The position numbers and the translations under genes are program-made. From the NCBI RefSeq assembly GCF_000410875.1, contig NZ_AROI01000014.1, positions 62,001-126,000 of the forward strand: a DNA stretch of 64,000 nt, written 5' to 3'. Shown piece by piece: positions 7,911-15,107 of the stretch; within the stretch, counting starts at the first letter, position 1, and every line of letters begins with the position of its first letter. The DNA is from Halopseudomonas pelagia CL-AP6. Its GTDB lineage: Bacteria; Pseudomonadota; Gammaproteobacteria; Pseudomonadales; Pseudomonadaceae. Below the pieces are notes generated by a model. That model worked only from the letters and a program-made list of their open reading frames with translations, was not told where the DNA came from and searched no databases.

Positions 7911-8306
7911 TTACTCGGCTGGCTGGGCGGGCTCGTTGGCCTGTTTCGGGCTCAGGGTTACTGCATCGATCCGGTACGGCAGGATGCCGACACGCCGCGC
8001 CTCGATCTTGAAGGTCACACGCTCGTTCTCGTCCGCGTCCTCCCACTCATCGCGCACCGTGCGGCCTTCCACCAGAACGCGCATGCCTTTCTGGTACAGC
8101 GTCTTCCAATGCTCGGCGTCGCGGTGCCACAACTCCACGGGCGCCCAGTAGCCGCCGCGATCGTCATAGCCCTCCTTGGTCGGAACCGGATTGTCGAAAT
8201 ACACGTTCAGGCGCAACAGCCGCCTGGGCTCGTCGTTGCCGCTCGGAAACTCCCTGAACTCCGGCGCAGAACCGATGTTGCCTTCGCCAACAAAGTGCGT
8301 GCTCAT
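7911..8306 (-). CDS. ssb: Single-stranded DNA-binding protein, ICE-encoded
   Basis: The 131-residue protein starts at ATG 8306, overlapping the end of the DUF3158 gene by 4 bp; AAGGAG lies upstream. It has an OB-fold pattern: GNIGSAPEFREF, then RLLRLNVYFD, WAPVELWHRDAEHW, GMRVLVEGRTV and ERVTFKIEARRVG. It would coat single-stranded ICE DNA during replication or transfer. The C-terminus ends in NEPAQPAE and lacks the acidic DDDIPF-type tip used by chromosomal SSB to recruit partners. SSB of this kind is a standard neighbour of topB and DUF3158 in this ICE class. Confidence 0.88.
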   Translation of the reverse strand: MSTHFVGEGNIGSAPEFREFPSGNDEPRRLLRLNVYFDNPVPTKEGYDDRGGYWAPVELWHRDAEHWKTLYQKGMRVLVEGRTVRDEWEDADENERVTFKIEARRVGILPYRIDAVTLSPKQANEPAQPAE

Positions 8307-8854
8307 AGTGACTCCTTGGAACAGGTGGTGCGGATGGACGCAGCGCTTCCGGGGACGCGTTGCAGGTAAAGCGATTCGGCCTGGGCCACCTTGCTGGCGC
8401 ACTCGTGAGCCTGCCGGCCCAGCGTGTGCAAGAGGCTGATCTGCATGTTCAGCACGATGCGCTGGAGCTCCATGGCGTAGAGGTCATCGAGCAGGGTGTC
8501 GGGCGTGGTGGCGCTGCCGATCAGCGCCTGCCACAGCGCCACGCCCATGGCCGAGCGATCCGGCTTGCGCCAGCGCAGAAAGGTCGTGCCGGCACCCGTG
8601 GTCTGCTGGGCCAGCTCCACCGGCAGCAGGCGGAAGGGATAGGCATTCGCCTGCGCCAGGACGCGCCGCTGCGCCAGCTCGATCAGCTCATCGCGAAGCC
8701 TGTGGCACTGGCTGGCCCACTGGGTAAGTGCCCCCTTACCTTTAAAAGGCTGTAAAAGGCCTTTTAGAGAGGCCGCCTGTTCCAGCTTGAGGAAGTCAGC
8801 CTGTTCCAGGGGGTAAAAGCGGCGGGCTGCTGCACAACTCGGAGTCGAGGTCAT
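8303..8854 (-). CDS. DUF3158 family ICE protein
   Basis: The 183-residue protein matches the DUF3158 family from memory: an N-terminal FYPLEQADFLKLEQAASLKGLLQPFKGKG segment, then helical repeats with ELIELAQRR and LLDDLYAMELQRIVLNMQISLLHTLGRQA. Function is unknown. It overlaps both neighbours by 4 bp (ATGA), upstream with the AcaB-like gene and downstream with ssb, so the three are translationally coupled. This trio is a hallmark of PFGI-1/PAGI-2-class elements. Confidence 0.8.
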   Translation of the reverse strand: MTSTPSCAAARRFYPLEQADFLKLEQAASLKGLLQPFKGKGALTQWASQCHRLRDELIELAQRRVLAQANAYPFRLLPVELAQQTTGAGTTFLRWRKPDRSAMGVALWQALIGSATTPDTLLDDLYAMELQRIVLNMQISLLHTLGRQAHECASKVAQAESLYLQRVPGSAASIRTTCSKESL

Positions 8855-9642
8855 GCGGATGCCTCCTCGTTATCGCCGGACGCGGTCAGGGTGATATCGG
8901 CGCTTTCAGGCAGGGCATCGTCGTCACTGGCATCCGCGGCATCCTGCTGAGCCGAGGCGGCCAGCGCCGAGCGCCGGATGATCGGTGGGGCATAGCGCGA
9001 GCGCAGCGCGCCTTCGAGCACCTCCTGCGGCAGCTGCCCGAGCTTCTCCAGGGCGGCCCGGGCGGCGGCATTCTTGGCCGCGAAGTCATCCCGGGTGCAG
9101 CCCGAGTAGCGGTACTGTTGCGCCAGCGAGAACAGGCTGCGCAGGGCGTGCGCCCCTTCGTTGAGCCAGCGCTCAAGCGTGCTGCGATCGATCAGCGCGG
9201 TGTGGTGGGCCAGGATCAGCTTGCGCGCCAGGTCGTCGTAGTCGGCCAGCAAGTACACCGCGAGGAAGCCGAGCTGCGCGTTGACGAACAGCGGCAGCTT
9301 CACCGGCTGCACGTTCATGTTCTCGCCCAATGACAGCCCCGGCGGCACGTCGGCCAGGGCCTGGTCGACCTGTTCACGCAAGGCCTGCAGGCTGTCCTTG
9401 GTCTGCGTCAGCTTTTCCTCGAGCCTCAGCATCCACCAGTCCGAGTAGGGATCGTCCTGCTCGGCGCCACGCTTGATCTTGTTGGCGATGGCGATGAAAC
9501 CGTTCAAGCCGACGATGCCGGGCTTGCCCTCGCTGGCCGCTCGGCCGTGCCAGATGCGCGAGGCGTGATGGGTGTGCAGCGTCAGCGACATGGCACTGCG
9601 CAGCGATCCGAGATTCAGTTGCAAGGAGGTGTCGGTGGCCAT
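8851..9642 (-). CDS. PFL_4669/TIGR03761 ICE protein (DUF1845, AcaB/InrR-like)
   Basis: The 263-residue protein begins MATDTSLQLNLGSLRSAMSLTLHTHHASRIWHGR and has GIVGLNGFIAIANKIKRGAEQDDPYSDWWMLRLEEKL, the signature I know from the PFGI-1 class family TIGR03761. The same family includes AcaB, a transcription factor of IncC plasmids. From memory, the InrR factor of ICEclc, needed for strong integrase expression, belongs here too. A regulatory role is therefore likely but inferred. The acidic C-terminal tail (ASDDDALPESADITLTASGDNEEASA) is probably disordered. It is preceded by a 293-bp gap with two palindromes, the likely place of its promoter. Confidence 0.8.
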   Translation of the reverse strand: MATDTSLQLNLGSLRSAMSLTLHTHHASRIWHGRAASEGKPGIVGLNGFIAIANKIKRGAEQDDPYSDWWMLRLEEKLTQTKDSLQALREQVDQALADVPPGLSLGENMNVQPVKLPLFVNAQLGFLAVYLLADYDDLARKLILAHHTALIDRSTLERWLNEGAHALRSLFSLAQQYRYSGCTRDDFAAKNAAARAALEKLGQLPQEVLEGALRSRYAPPIIRRSALAASAQQDAADASDDDALPESADITLTASGDNEEASA

Positions 9643-9784
9643 GGGGACGACTCGCGTGAGGGGAACGAGTCGCCAGCTTGGCCAGCGCGCGGAAGGCGGT
9701 CAGTCAACAAAGCGCAGCCACCGCCAGCCGGCTTTGCTGGCGAAAAGTCGGGCGAGGGTTTGCTCCCGGAAGGCTGCCTGTTGC

Positions 9785-9805
9785 AACTATCCCCGGGGGA
9801 TAGCT
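9785..9805. repeat. ICE palindrome, copy 2
   Basis: AACTATCCCC, a central G, then GGGGATAGCT: the arms match except at one base. Together with copy 3 it is embedded in a longer direct repeat that begins CGGAAGGCTG and ends CCAGGGAG. It lies in the gap upstream of the AcaB-like gene; the gap 9643-9935 holds no gene. Confidence 0.75.
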
Positions 9806-9883
9806 CCAGGGAGATCCACTCAGCAGGCGGACGTTGCTGGTGCAGAGCAGGGCGTGGCTCGTTTCCGGAAGGCTGTGTGTTGC

Positions 9884-9904
9884 AACTATCCCCAGGGGAT
9901 AGTT
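9884..9904. repeat. ICE palindrome, copy 3
   Basis: Arms AACTATCCCC and GGGGATAGTT around a central A, identical to the core of copy 1. It is 32 bp after the stop codon of the STY4528 gene (minus strand) and 99 bp from copy 2. Confidence 0.8.
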
Positions 9905-9935
9905 CTAGAGAGTTCCAGGGAGGGTTACTCGACCG

Positions 9936-11087
9936 TCATTTCTTGTTTAGCAGGGCGTGCAGCTGGGCGAGGTGGGCCTGTACCACTTCGGCGTTTGCCG
10001 TTCGGGGTGCGGGCGGCGGATCGGCGGCGGCCTTGCTCTTGTCCTGTCCGGCCCAGGCGTTGAACTCACCGCGAATGGCCGCCTGGATGATGCCGAACAG
10101 GTAGCCGGCCGGTTTACGCACCTCGCTGCTGCTACAGCGCGCGGCCCATTCATCGAGCACGGCTTGTTGCTGTTCAACCTGCACTTGCTGCAGGGCCACC
10201 AGCGCGCCGGCCTGCTGTTCATCGCGCAATGCTAGAAAGCGTTCAGGCAGGCGCAGATGCGGGTGTTCTCGCGCACGCGGTACCGTACGTACTGCTTTAT
10301 CTATACGAGTACTAGTACGGTCCCGCTTCGGATTCCGAAGAGGGGCGGTTTTGCTGGGTTTCGTGCCTGCTTCGGCATCCGAAGACGGCGGCTCGCCATT
10401 CCGAAGAAGGGCGTTTTCACCGTCTTCGGATTCGTGGATGGGCCGCGCCTGTGGATAACTTTCCTGAGGGCTGACGCCGCCCTGGGTCATGCGCTGTACC
10501 AGCATTTGCAGCCGCGTCGGCAACACGCGGCCGCTGAGCAACGGGTCTTCGCTGATGTCCTGTATGGTGCGGTAGCCCACCCGTTGCACCGCCTTGCTGG
10601 CATGCTCAAGCGCATGGCTAACCAACCCCAGGTACTCGGGGTCGAGTTGCATGGCTTCGAAGGGGGTGAGGGGCTCATCGTGCAGGACGTACAGATTGCC
10701 CTTGATGCGCCCGGTCTTGGGATCGCGCCGGCGGCGCACGAGGCTCAGCCAGCGTGTCAGGCGCAGGAGCGTCAGCGCCCGCGCGACGCTTTCGTACGAC
10801 GCCTGCTGCGCGCAGGGCGTCGAGGCCAGGTAGGGACGCAGTTGATCGTAGGTGGGGAACGCCGTCACGCCATCGGCGTTGAGCATGAGCCGGATGATTT
10901 GCCAGGCATTGCGCTCCAGCGGCGTCAGCCGCGTGTCGAAAAATAGCGCCCGAGGCACGCTTTCATGGCGATTGCCGCTGTAGAGAAATCCATCGCTGGC
11001 GGGCGTGTGCTCCCGGTTGGGAGGCAGGTGCCGCAGGGCGTCGTCGAGCAGTGTTGAAAGCGCGGCGGGGCCTGCCTGCGCGACCAT
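9936..11087 (-). CDS. STY4528-family ICE/pathogenicity-island replication protein
   Basis: The 383-residue protein has the family's N-terminal part (GFLYSGNRHESVPRALFFDT, LTPLERNAWQIIRLML, TAFPTYDQLRPYLA), which looks like a winged-helix initiator domain with LLRLTRWLSLVRRRRDPKTGRIKGNLYVLHDEP. A charged linker (about residues 220-280) is followed by a C-terminal helical part ending in AEVVQAHLAQLHALLNKK. The family is annotated as replication proteins in these elements; the biochemistry is little known. The linker-coding DNA is unusually repetitive (10326-10432). It starts 4 bp after the DUF2857 gene, so the two are probably co-transcribed. Confidence 0.8.
   Translation of the reverse strand: MVAQAGPAALSTLLDDALRHLPPNREHTPASDGFLYSGNRHESVPRALFFDTRLTPLERNAWQIIRLMLNADGVTAFPTYDQLRPYLASTPCAQQASYESVARALTLLRLTRWLSLVRRRRDPKTGRIKGNLYVLHDEPLTPFEAMQLDPEYLGLVSHALEHASKAVQRVGYRTIQDISEDPLLSGRVLPTRLQMLVQRMTQGGVSPQESYPQARPIHESEDGENALLRNGEPPSSDAEAGTKPSKTAPLRNPKRDRTSTRIDKAVRTVPRAREHPHLRLPERFLALRDEQQAGALVALQQVQVEQQQAVLDEWAARCSSSEVRKPAGYLFGIIQAAIRGEFNAWAGQDKSKAAADPPPAPRTANAEVVQAHLAQLHALLNKK
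10326..10432. repeat. Iteron-like short repeats inside the STY4528 gene
   Basis: The patch has CTTCGGATTCCGAAG, then CTTCGGCATCCGAAG, then CATTCCGAAGAAGGGCG and GTCTTCGGATTC. The copies near 10332 and 10398 extend to a shared ATTCCGAAGA-GGGCG-TTTT direct repeat. Just beside it (10278-10320) are clustered GTAC palindromes. The DNA encodes the low-complexity linker, so codon constraint alone may explain part of it, but the layout is also that of an initiator gene carrying its own binding sites. Confidence 0.5.
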
Positions 11088-11091
11088 GGCC

Positions 11092-11652
11092 CTACACCAG
11101 GCCTTGGTCGATCCAGCTTGCGATGGCCGCCCAGATCACGGACATGGGCAAGGCGAGGGCTTCGGCCAGATCCATCGTCAGTTCCAGCATCGTGCTGTCG
11201 TCATCCAGCGCGATGCCGCGCTCGGTGATGCCGGCTTTCCACTGCTTCCACAGGGCCATCTCCTGTTCCTCACTCAGCACCGGATGTCGCCCTCGGCGCT
11301 TGGGCAGGCAAATGATGTCGCGGCGCAGTGCGACCTCCTGATGGGTCAACCCATAGAACTTGCTGACCATCTCGGTACTGGCCCCCAGGCGCAGCATGCG
11401 ATCGATCGTGGCGATCTCCTGCTCGATGTCGTTCATCTGGCTGACTAGGCGCCAGAGGACGGCCGTATTGACCGTCACAGAGCACCAGGGCACCTGGGCA
11501 TTGGCCAGCAGGCTCACCAGCGCCGGTTGCTTCAGTACATCCAGTTCCCGCTCGCTGAAACCCATCGACTGGCAGCGGCGAAGTTGGCCGTTGCGCAGAT
11601 CGTGCAGCGCCTGTGCAACCACAGCTTGATTAAGCGGATGAGGTGCCGACAT
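11092..11652 (-). CDS. DUF2857 family regulator (BisC-like)
   Basis: The 186-residue protein matches DUF2857: N-terminal LNQAVVAQALHDLRNGQLRRCQSMGFSERELDVL, a central helix-turn-helix-like stretch (LRLGASTEMVSKFYGLTHQEVALRRDIIC) and LPKRRGRHPVLSEEQE. In ICEclc, as I recall, the DUF2857 protein BisC pairs with the ParB-domain protein BisD to form the BisDC activator that throws the bistable switch to transfer competence. That role is inferred here from family and position. It starts 18 bp after the ParB-domain gene. Confidence 0.75.
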   Translation of the reverse strand: MSAPHPLNQAVVAQALHDLRNGQLRRCQSMGFSERELDVLKQPALVSLLANAQVPWCSVTVNTAVLWRLVSQMNDIEQEIATIDRMLRLGASTEMVSKFYGLTHQEVALRRDIICLPKRRGRHPVLSEEQEMALWKQWKAGITERGIALDDDSTMLELTMDLAEALALPMSVIWAAIASWIDQGLV

Positions 11653-11670
11653 GGTTCCCTCCGGCCTGTT

Positions 11671-13341
11671 TCAGGGGGTGGCCTTATCTGGATTGGCCTC
11701 CAGATCCAACAACCGGCGTGCCAGCCGGACCAGCCGGAACAACTTGACCAAGCCGTTATCGCTGAGACGGGGTAGGACGCCTGTACCCCTGACGCCGCCT
11801 CCCAGCAACAGTGCCCCAAGGTTGTCCTCCAGGCGCATATCACCCTGATCGGACGCCGCGGTGTGGGGGAGACTCAAGGTGCGTAACAGCGCCAACACCA
11901 CCTGGCCGAAGGCCGGTGGCGACACGTCCGCCTGGGGTGCAATGCAGGTGAAGCCTATGCCGATCTCGGTCGCTTCGATGCCGTCGAGCAGCTCGGCTTC
12001 CTCGGCGATCTCCTGGGCGAATTGGGCAATGTGGATGCGCAGGCGATCAGGCGCATCCAGTCCCGGCTCGATGTACCAGACGTCGCTGATCGGAAAGAGT
12101 CCGCCGGCTTGCACCGGAATGGCCTGCAACACCCTGTCCGCGAAGGTCGGCAGTGGCTCGCCGGTGTGCTCGGAGAGCATGTGTTGGATGCCTTGCAGAC
12201 GCTCGGTGTTGCCGGCTGGTGAGACGATGTGGCCCTGCAGGCGCACTTCGGGATCACCTTCATCGGGAGAAACACCTGGCACTGGTGTCGGCGTTTGGGC
12301 TGGCGGCGGGGCGGTGTCGTTGTTCGGTATGGCTCCTGAAGCGCCTGCTGCAGTGCCATTGTTCTGAGTGGCATCCGGCGATGGAGTGACTCCACGTCCA
12401 GGTTGAACGACGGTTGCGGTTTCAACCGGCAGCTGGGGTGGACTGGTTACCGCCCGCTGGCGGTGCTCGGTGCTGTCGACATCCAGCTCCAGCACGTTGT
12501 AGTCGATATCGAGCAGCTGCGACATCTGGCCGATCAGTTCGTCCTGGACGCGGCCGACGGAAAAGGTGTCAGGCTGTCCATCGAAGGGGACGAGGACGTC
12601 ATGGAACAGCGTCTCGAAATCGACGGCCAACGCTTTGCCGCTCGCATGCATTTCCCAGGTGAGCTCGCTGGCTTTGCGCAACACTGCCAAGCGTTCGACT
12701 TGATGCCTGCCCAAGCCGTTGTACAGCACGTTGGGAATGGTGGGCAGTAGGTAGCGGACGGTGTCTTGCATGCGGCTAATGTGCGATTGCTGGATGGGAT
12801 AGCCGTCCGTGCTGAGGCGGCGGGCGAGTTCGGACTGCGACAGCGACTTGCCGCTTTCCTGCTGGTAGAGCTCGCGGGCCTTTTCAACGCCGAGCGCCCG
12901 CTCGATGAACGTCAGGCTGCCGTGCAGTTCGTTCTCCGCCAAGTGCCCGGTCAGGGCGACGATTTCGCCGCGCTCCGGCCATGGCCGGAACAGGCAGGGA
13001 ATGCGGAAGAAGCGTTCGTCCTTGGTCTCCGACCACAGCTCGCGCAGGATCGCCAGGCGGGTGTTGCCGCCGTTGCGAATGATGAAGTGTTCGGCACCGG
13101 GGCGTCGGGTAATCGGTGGCGGGGCATCCAGGCCCCGTTCACGGATGGAGGTTTTGATTTCGTCGTACAGCGGATTGCGCGTCAGGCGTGGATCGAGCTC
13201 GTAGGGGCGCAGGTCATCGAGCGTGACCACCATCGGCGTGTCGGTCACCGGGTCGCTCAACTCCTGTGCGGCAGGGCCGGAGCGGGAAAACCCCTCGGCC
13301 ATCAATTTGCCGGCCATTTCCTCAGGCGTGACAGTCGCCAT
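11671..13341 (-). CDS. ParB-domain ICE protein (PFGI-1 class ParB family, BisD-like)
   Basis: At 556 residues it is much longer than a chromosomal ParB. The N-terminal ParB/Srx-like domain has DEIKTSIRERGLDAPPPITR and the GGNTRLAILREL box (about 90-105). A helix-turn-helix follows (SQSELARRLSTDGYPIQQSH, about 165-190). A Pro/Thr/Ala-rich linker (about 300-350) leads to a C-terminal helical domain of unknown role. It sits 10 bp downstream of the small shi-like gene and upstream of DUF2857. Partition of the excised circle is the classic guess. The ICEclc work instead makes this gene part of the BisDC transcription activator (from memory). Both could be true. Confidence 0.85.
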   Translation of the reverse strand: MATVTPEEMAGKLMAEGFSRSGPAAQELSDPVTDTPMVVTLDDLRPYELDPRLTRNPLYDEIKTSIRERGLDAPPPITRRPGAEHFIIRNGGNTRLAILRELWSETKDERFFRIPCLFRPWPERGEIVALTGHLAENELHGSLTFIERALGVEKARELYQQESGKSLSQSELARRLSTDGYPIQQSHISRMQDTVRYLLPTIPNVLYNGLGRHQVERLAVLRKASELTWEMHASGKALAVDFETLFHDVLVPFDGQPDTFSVGRVQDELIGQMSQLLDIDYNVLELDVDSTEHRQRAVTSPPQLPVETATVVQPGRGVTPSPDATQNNGTAAGASGAIPNNDTAPPPAQTPTPVPGVSPDEGDPEVRLQGHIVSPAGNTERLQGIQHMLSEHTGEPLPTFADRVLQAIPVQAGGLFPISDVWYIEPGLDAPDRLRIHIAQFAQEIAEEAELLDGIEATEIGIGFTCIAPQADVSPPAFGQVVLALLRTLSLPHTAASDQGDMRLEDNLGALLLGGGVRGTGVLPRLSDNGLVKLFRLVRLARRLLDLEANPDKATP

Positions 13342-13351
13342 GACGGCCTCC

Positions 13352-13537
13352 CTACTGGCTCTGGCTTGCCTGCTCGTCGCTCACCGGTGAGCGAGTGAAG
13401 ATCGGCGGCAGGCCGGGCTTCACGAGCTTTAGCTGCCCTGCAGGCGTCCGGCGGACGTGCCAGCCTTCACGCAAGGCGAACTCAATCAGCGCCAGGAACC
13501 GCTGGTGCCCGCGGCAGCGCTCAAAGGTGCTCGACAT
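13352..13537 (-). CDS. Small ICE protein between parA and the ParB-domain gene (Shi-like, 61 aa)
   Basis: It starts at ATG 13537, 17 bp inside the end of parA, and stops 10 bp before the ParB-domain gene, so translation is coupled. The sequence (FLALIEFALREGWHVRRTPAGQLKLVKPGLPPIFTRSP) resembles the small basic fold of HicA-like RNA-binding proteins: a helix, then G-hxhxxT-x-hxh. In ICEclc a small gene called shi lies at exactly this place. Its function is unknown; the HicA comparison is only a pattern likeness, and the catalytic His of HicA is not evident. Confidence 0.7.
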   Translation of the reverse strand: MSSTFERCRGHQRFLALIEFALREGWHVRRTPAGQLKLVKPGLPPIFTRSPVSDEQASQSQ

Positions 13538-14384
13538 GTGACAGCCTCCTGCCGACGCGACCGGTCACGCTGGCAAACGACTCTTGCCACTGGGGCAGCA
13601 GCTCACTGGCCAGGGCGCGCATGATCTCCAGCGCCGCCGGTGCCTGGCGCCCGCTCGGGCGTCGGTACTCAGCCCGGTGCACGGGTTGGCCCGCGGTCGC
13701 CGCCCGCGGGAAGGCTTCGATCGCGGGCAGTTCGCTGCCCAGTATCCGCACCTCGCTGTGCTCACGAAAGATCAGCCGCAGCGTCTGCTGCACCAACTTG
13801 GCGTTCGACGAGACGGCCGGCACGCGATTGAGCAGCAGATGCAGGGGCGGCGGATGGATGCCCAGATAGCGGTAGGGGGCGATGGCATCGATAAGCTGCA
13901 GCGTGCCGCGCTGGAGCTCCCGCGCTGCCAGAATTTCCGGGGTGATCGGGGAGACGGCCAGGTCTGCGGCGAGCAGAGCCATCTCCAGCATGACACTGCG
14001 GGCGCCCTGCGTATCGATCAGCACCAGGTCATAATGCGGGCGGAACAACGACAGCAGGTTGCGCAGCCGCAAGCGTCCATCTGCCGCATGCAGCAACAGG
14101 GTTCCCAACTGTTGATGCTCGTCGTTGGACAGCACCACGTCCAGGTTGTGCACGGAGGTCTGGGAGACCAACTGCGGCAGCGACTGCTCATTGAATGCCA
14201 GCAGTTCGTAGATACCGCCAGCGGCGCGCTGGGTGAGCGCGTAGTAGGACGATAGCGTCGGCTGGACGTCGAGGTCGATCAGTAGGACCCGCCGGCCGGC
14301 GTCGGCGATAAAGCCGCCCAGATTGGCGGCAACGGTCGTTTTACCGACCCCACCTTTGGTCGAAATGATGGCGATCACGTGCAT
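13521..14384 (-). CDS. parA: ParA-type partition ATPase, ICE-encoded
   Basis: The 287-residue protein begins MHVIAIISTKGGVGKTTVAANLGG with the deviant Walker A box (residues 9-16) of ParA/MinD ATPases. VLLIDLDVQPTLSSYY and DLVLIDTQGARSVMLEMALLAAD are the next nucleotide-binding motifs. It would help keep or position the excised element, or act in regulation together with its operon. GGGAG precedes the start codon. It lies 30 bp after alpA in the conserved order alpA-parA-shi-parB-DUF2857 of this ICE class. Confidence 0.92.
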   Translation of the reverse strand: MHVIAIISTKGGVGKTTVAANLGGFIADAGRRVLLIDLDVQPTLSSYYALTQRAAGGIYELLAFNEQSLPQLVSQTSVHNLDVVLSNDEHQQLGTLLLHAADGRLRLRNLLSLFRPHYDLVLIDTQGARSVMLEMALLAADLAVSPITPEILAARELQRGTLQLIDAIAPYRYLGIHPPPLHLLLNRVPAVSSNAKLVQQTLRLIFREHSEVRILGSELPAIEAFPRAATAGQPVHRAEYRRPSGRQAPAALEIMRALASELLPQWQESFASVTGRVGRRLSHVEHL

Positions 14385-14414
14385 GGCTCACTCCCTGTCT
14401 GTAGTGGAGCCGCG

Positions 14415-14624
14415 TCAAACGCGCTCTTTGAGGCGTTCGGTGATCCAGTCGTCGATTTCGGCGGAGTCCCAGCCGACGGCTCGGATCCCCAGGCGCAAGG
14501 CCTTGGGGAACTTGCCTTCTTTCATCAGGTTGTAAATATGGGCGCGCTTGAAGCCGGTCTTTGCTTCAACTTCTGCGCGGCGGAGGATGCGATGCTCGGC
14601 AGTCGCGGTTTGCTCAGTGGACAT
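14415..14624 (-). CDS. alpA: AlpA-family transcription regulator
   Basis: The frame is open to 14702, but ATG 14624 (MSTEQTATAEH) has AAGGAG at good spacing, giving 69 residues. The core RILRRAEVEAKTGFKRAHIYNLMKEGKFPKALRLG, then VGWDSAEIDDWI, is the winged helix of AlpA/MerR-like excisionase-type regulators. It is the first gene of the ICE regulatory operon. In ICEclc the alpA promoter is the point where the early cascade turns on the feedback loop (from memory). The gap upstream to 15107 has no gene but holds a palindrome at 14902-14917. Confidence 0.88.
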   Translation of the reverse strand: MSTEQTATAEHRILRRAEVEAKTGFKRAHIYNLMKEGKFPKALRLGIRAVGWDSAEIDDWITERLKERV

Positions 14625-14901
14625 AGTGGTCACTCCTTTATGCTTGGCAGCACTCGTAGGGGTGACTGGCATTAGAAGAGCGTCACTCCGTTGGCGCATC
14701 AAACAATCGGGTCGTGCTGACCACCGGCTTCATCGGAGAGCCGTGGCATTCGGCTGTTCCGATTTCCTGCTGATTTGATGGCATACAGCGTCATACCGAC
14801 CCGCAGGCGATCCACTATTGATAGCGCTTCGGGGGCAATCAAGATCAAAAAGGAACAGTACTCATTTGCGGGATTGATGAGTTGGTGGGTTCGCATCTTT
14901 T

Positions 14902-14917
14902 GGTCACCAAGGTGACC
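14902..14917. promoter_or_regulatory. Candidate operator upstream of alpA
   Basis: GGTCACC-AA-GGTGACC is a perfect 7-bp palindrome with a 2-bp centre. Flanking TTTT and AAAA nearly extend the symmetry. It lies 278 bp before the alpA start and 190 bp after the end of the LysR gene. It looks like a dimeric regulator site; which protein binds it is unknown. Confidence 0.4.
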
Positions 14918-15088
14918 CAAAAAGTCTTCGTAAGCTGGGAGTGATTCTCATCTGTTGTCGGGGGCTGCATCGGCGGCCGGCCACCAGATGCAGATCGAGA
15001 ATTGGCATTTGTTCTGCGATGAGTGGACCTTAAACGTCCGAGCAGCGACGAAAAACGACCCTGGCGGTCAAGTCCAGGGCCGGATTAA

Positions 15089-15106
15089 GAGCGTTGAGAA
15101 ACGCTC
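15089..15106 (-). terminator. Hairpin at the end of the LysR gene
   Basis: GAGCGTT/AACGCTC with a 4-base loop, one base beyond the stop codon of the LysR gene on the minus strand. A second stem, CCCTGG/CCAGGG, lies just beyond it near 15060-15080. No good T-run follows, so this is at most a weak terminator. Confidence 0.35.
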
Positions 15107-15107
15107 A

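Noticed and set aside
14699-14920. 73-residue frame upstream of alpA on the minus strand
   Set aside because: It begins with TTG, has no good ribosome binding site, overlaps the candidate operator and shows no family likeness.
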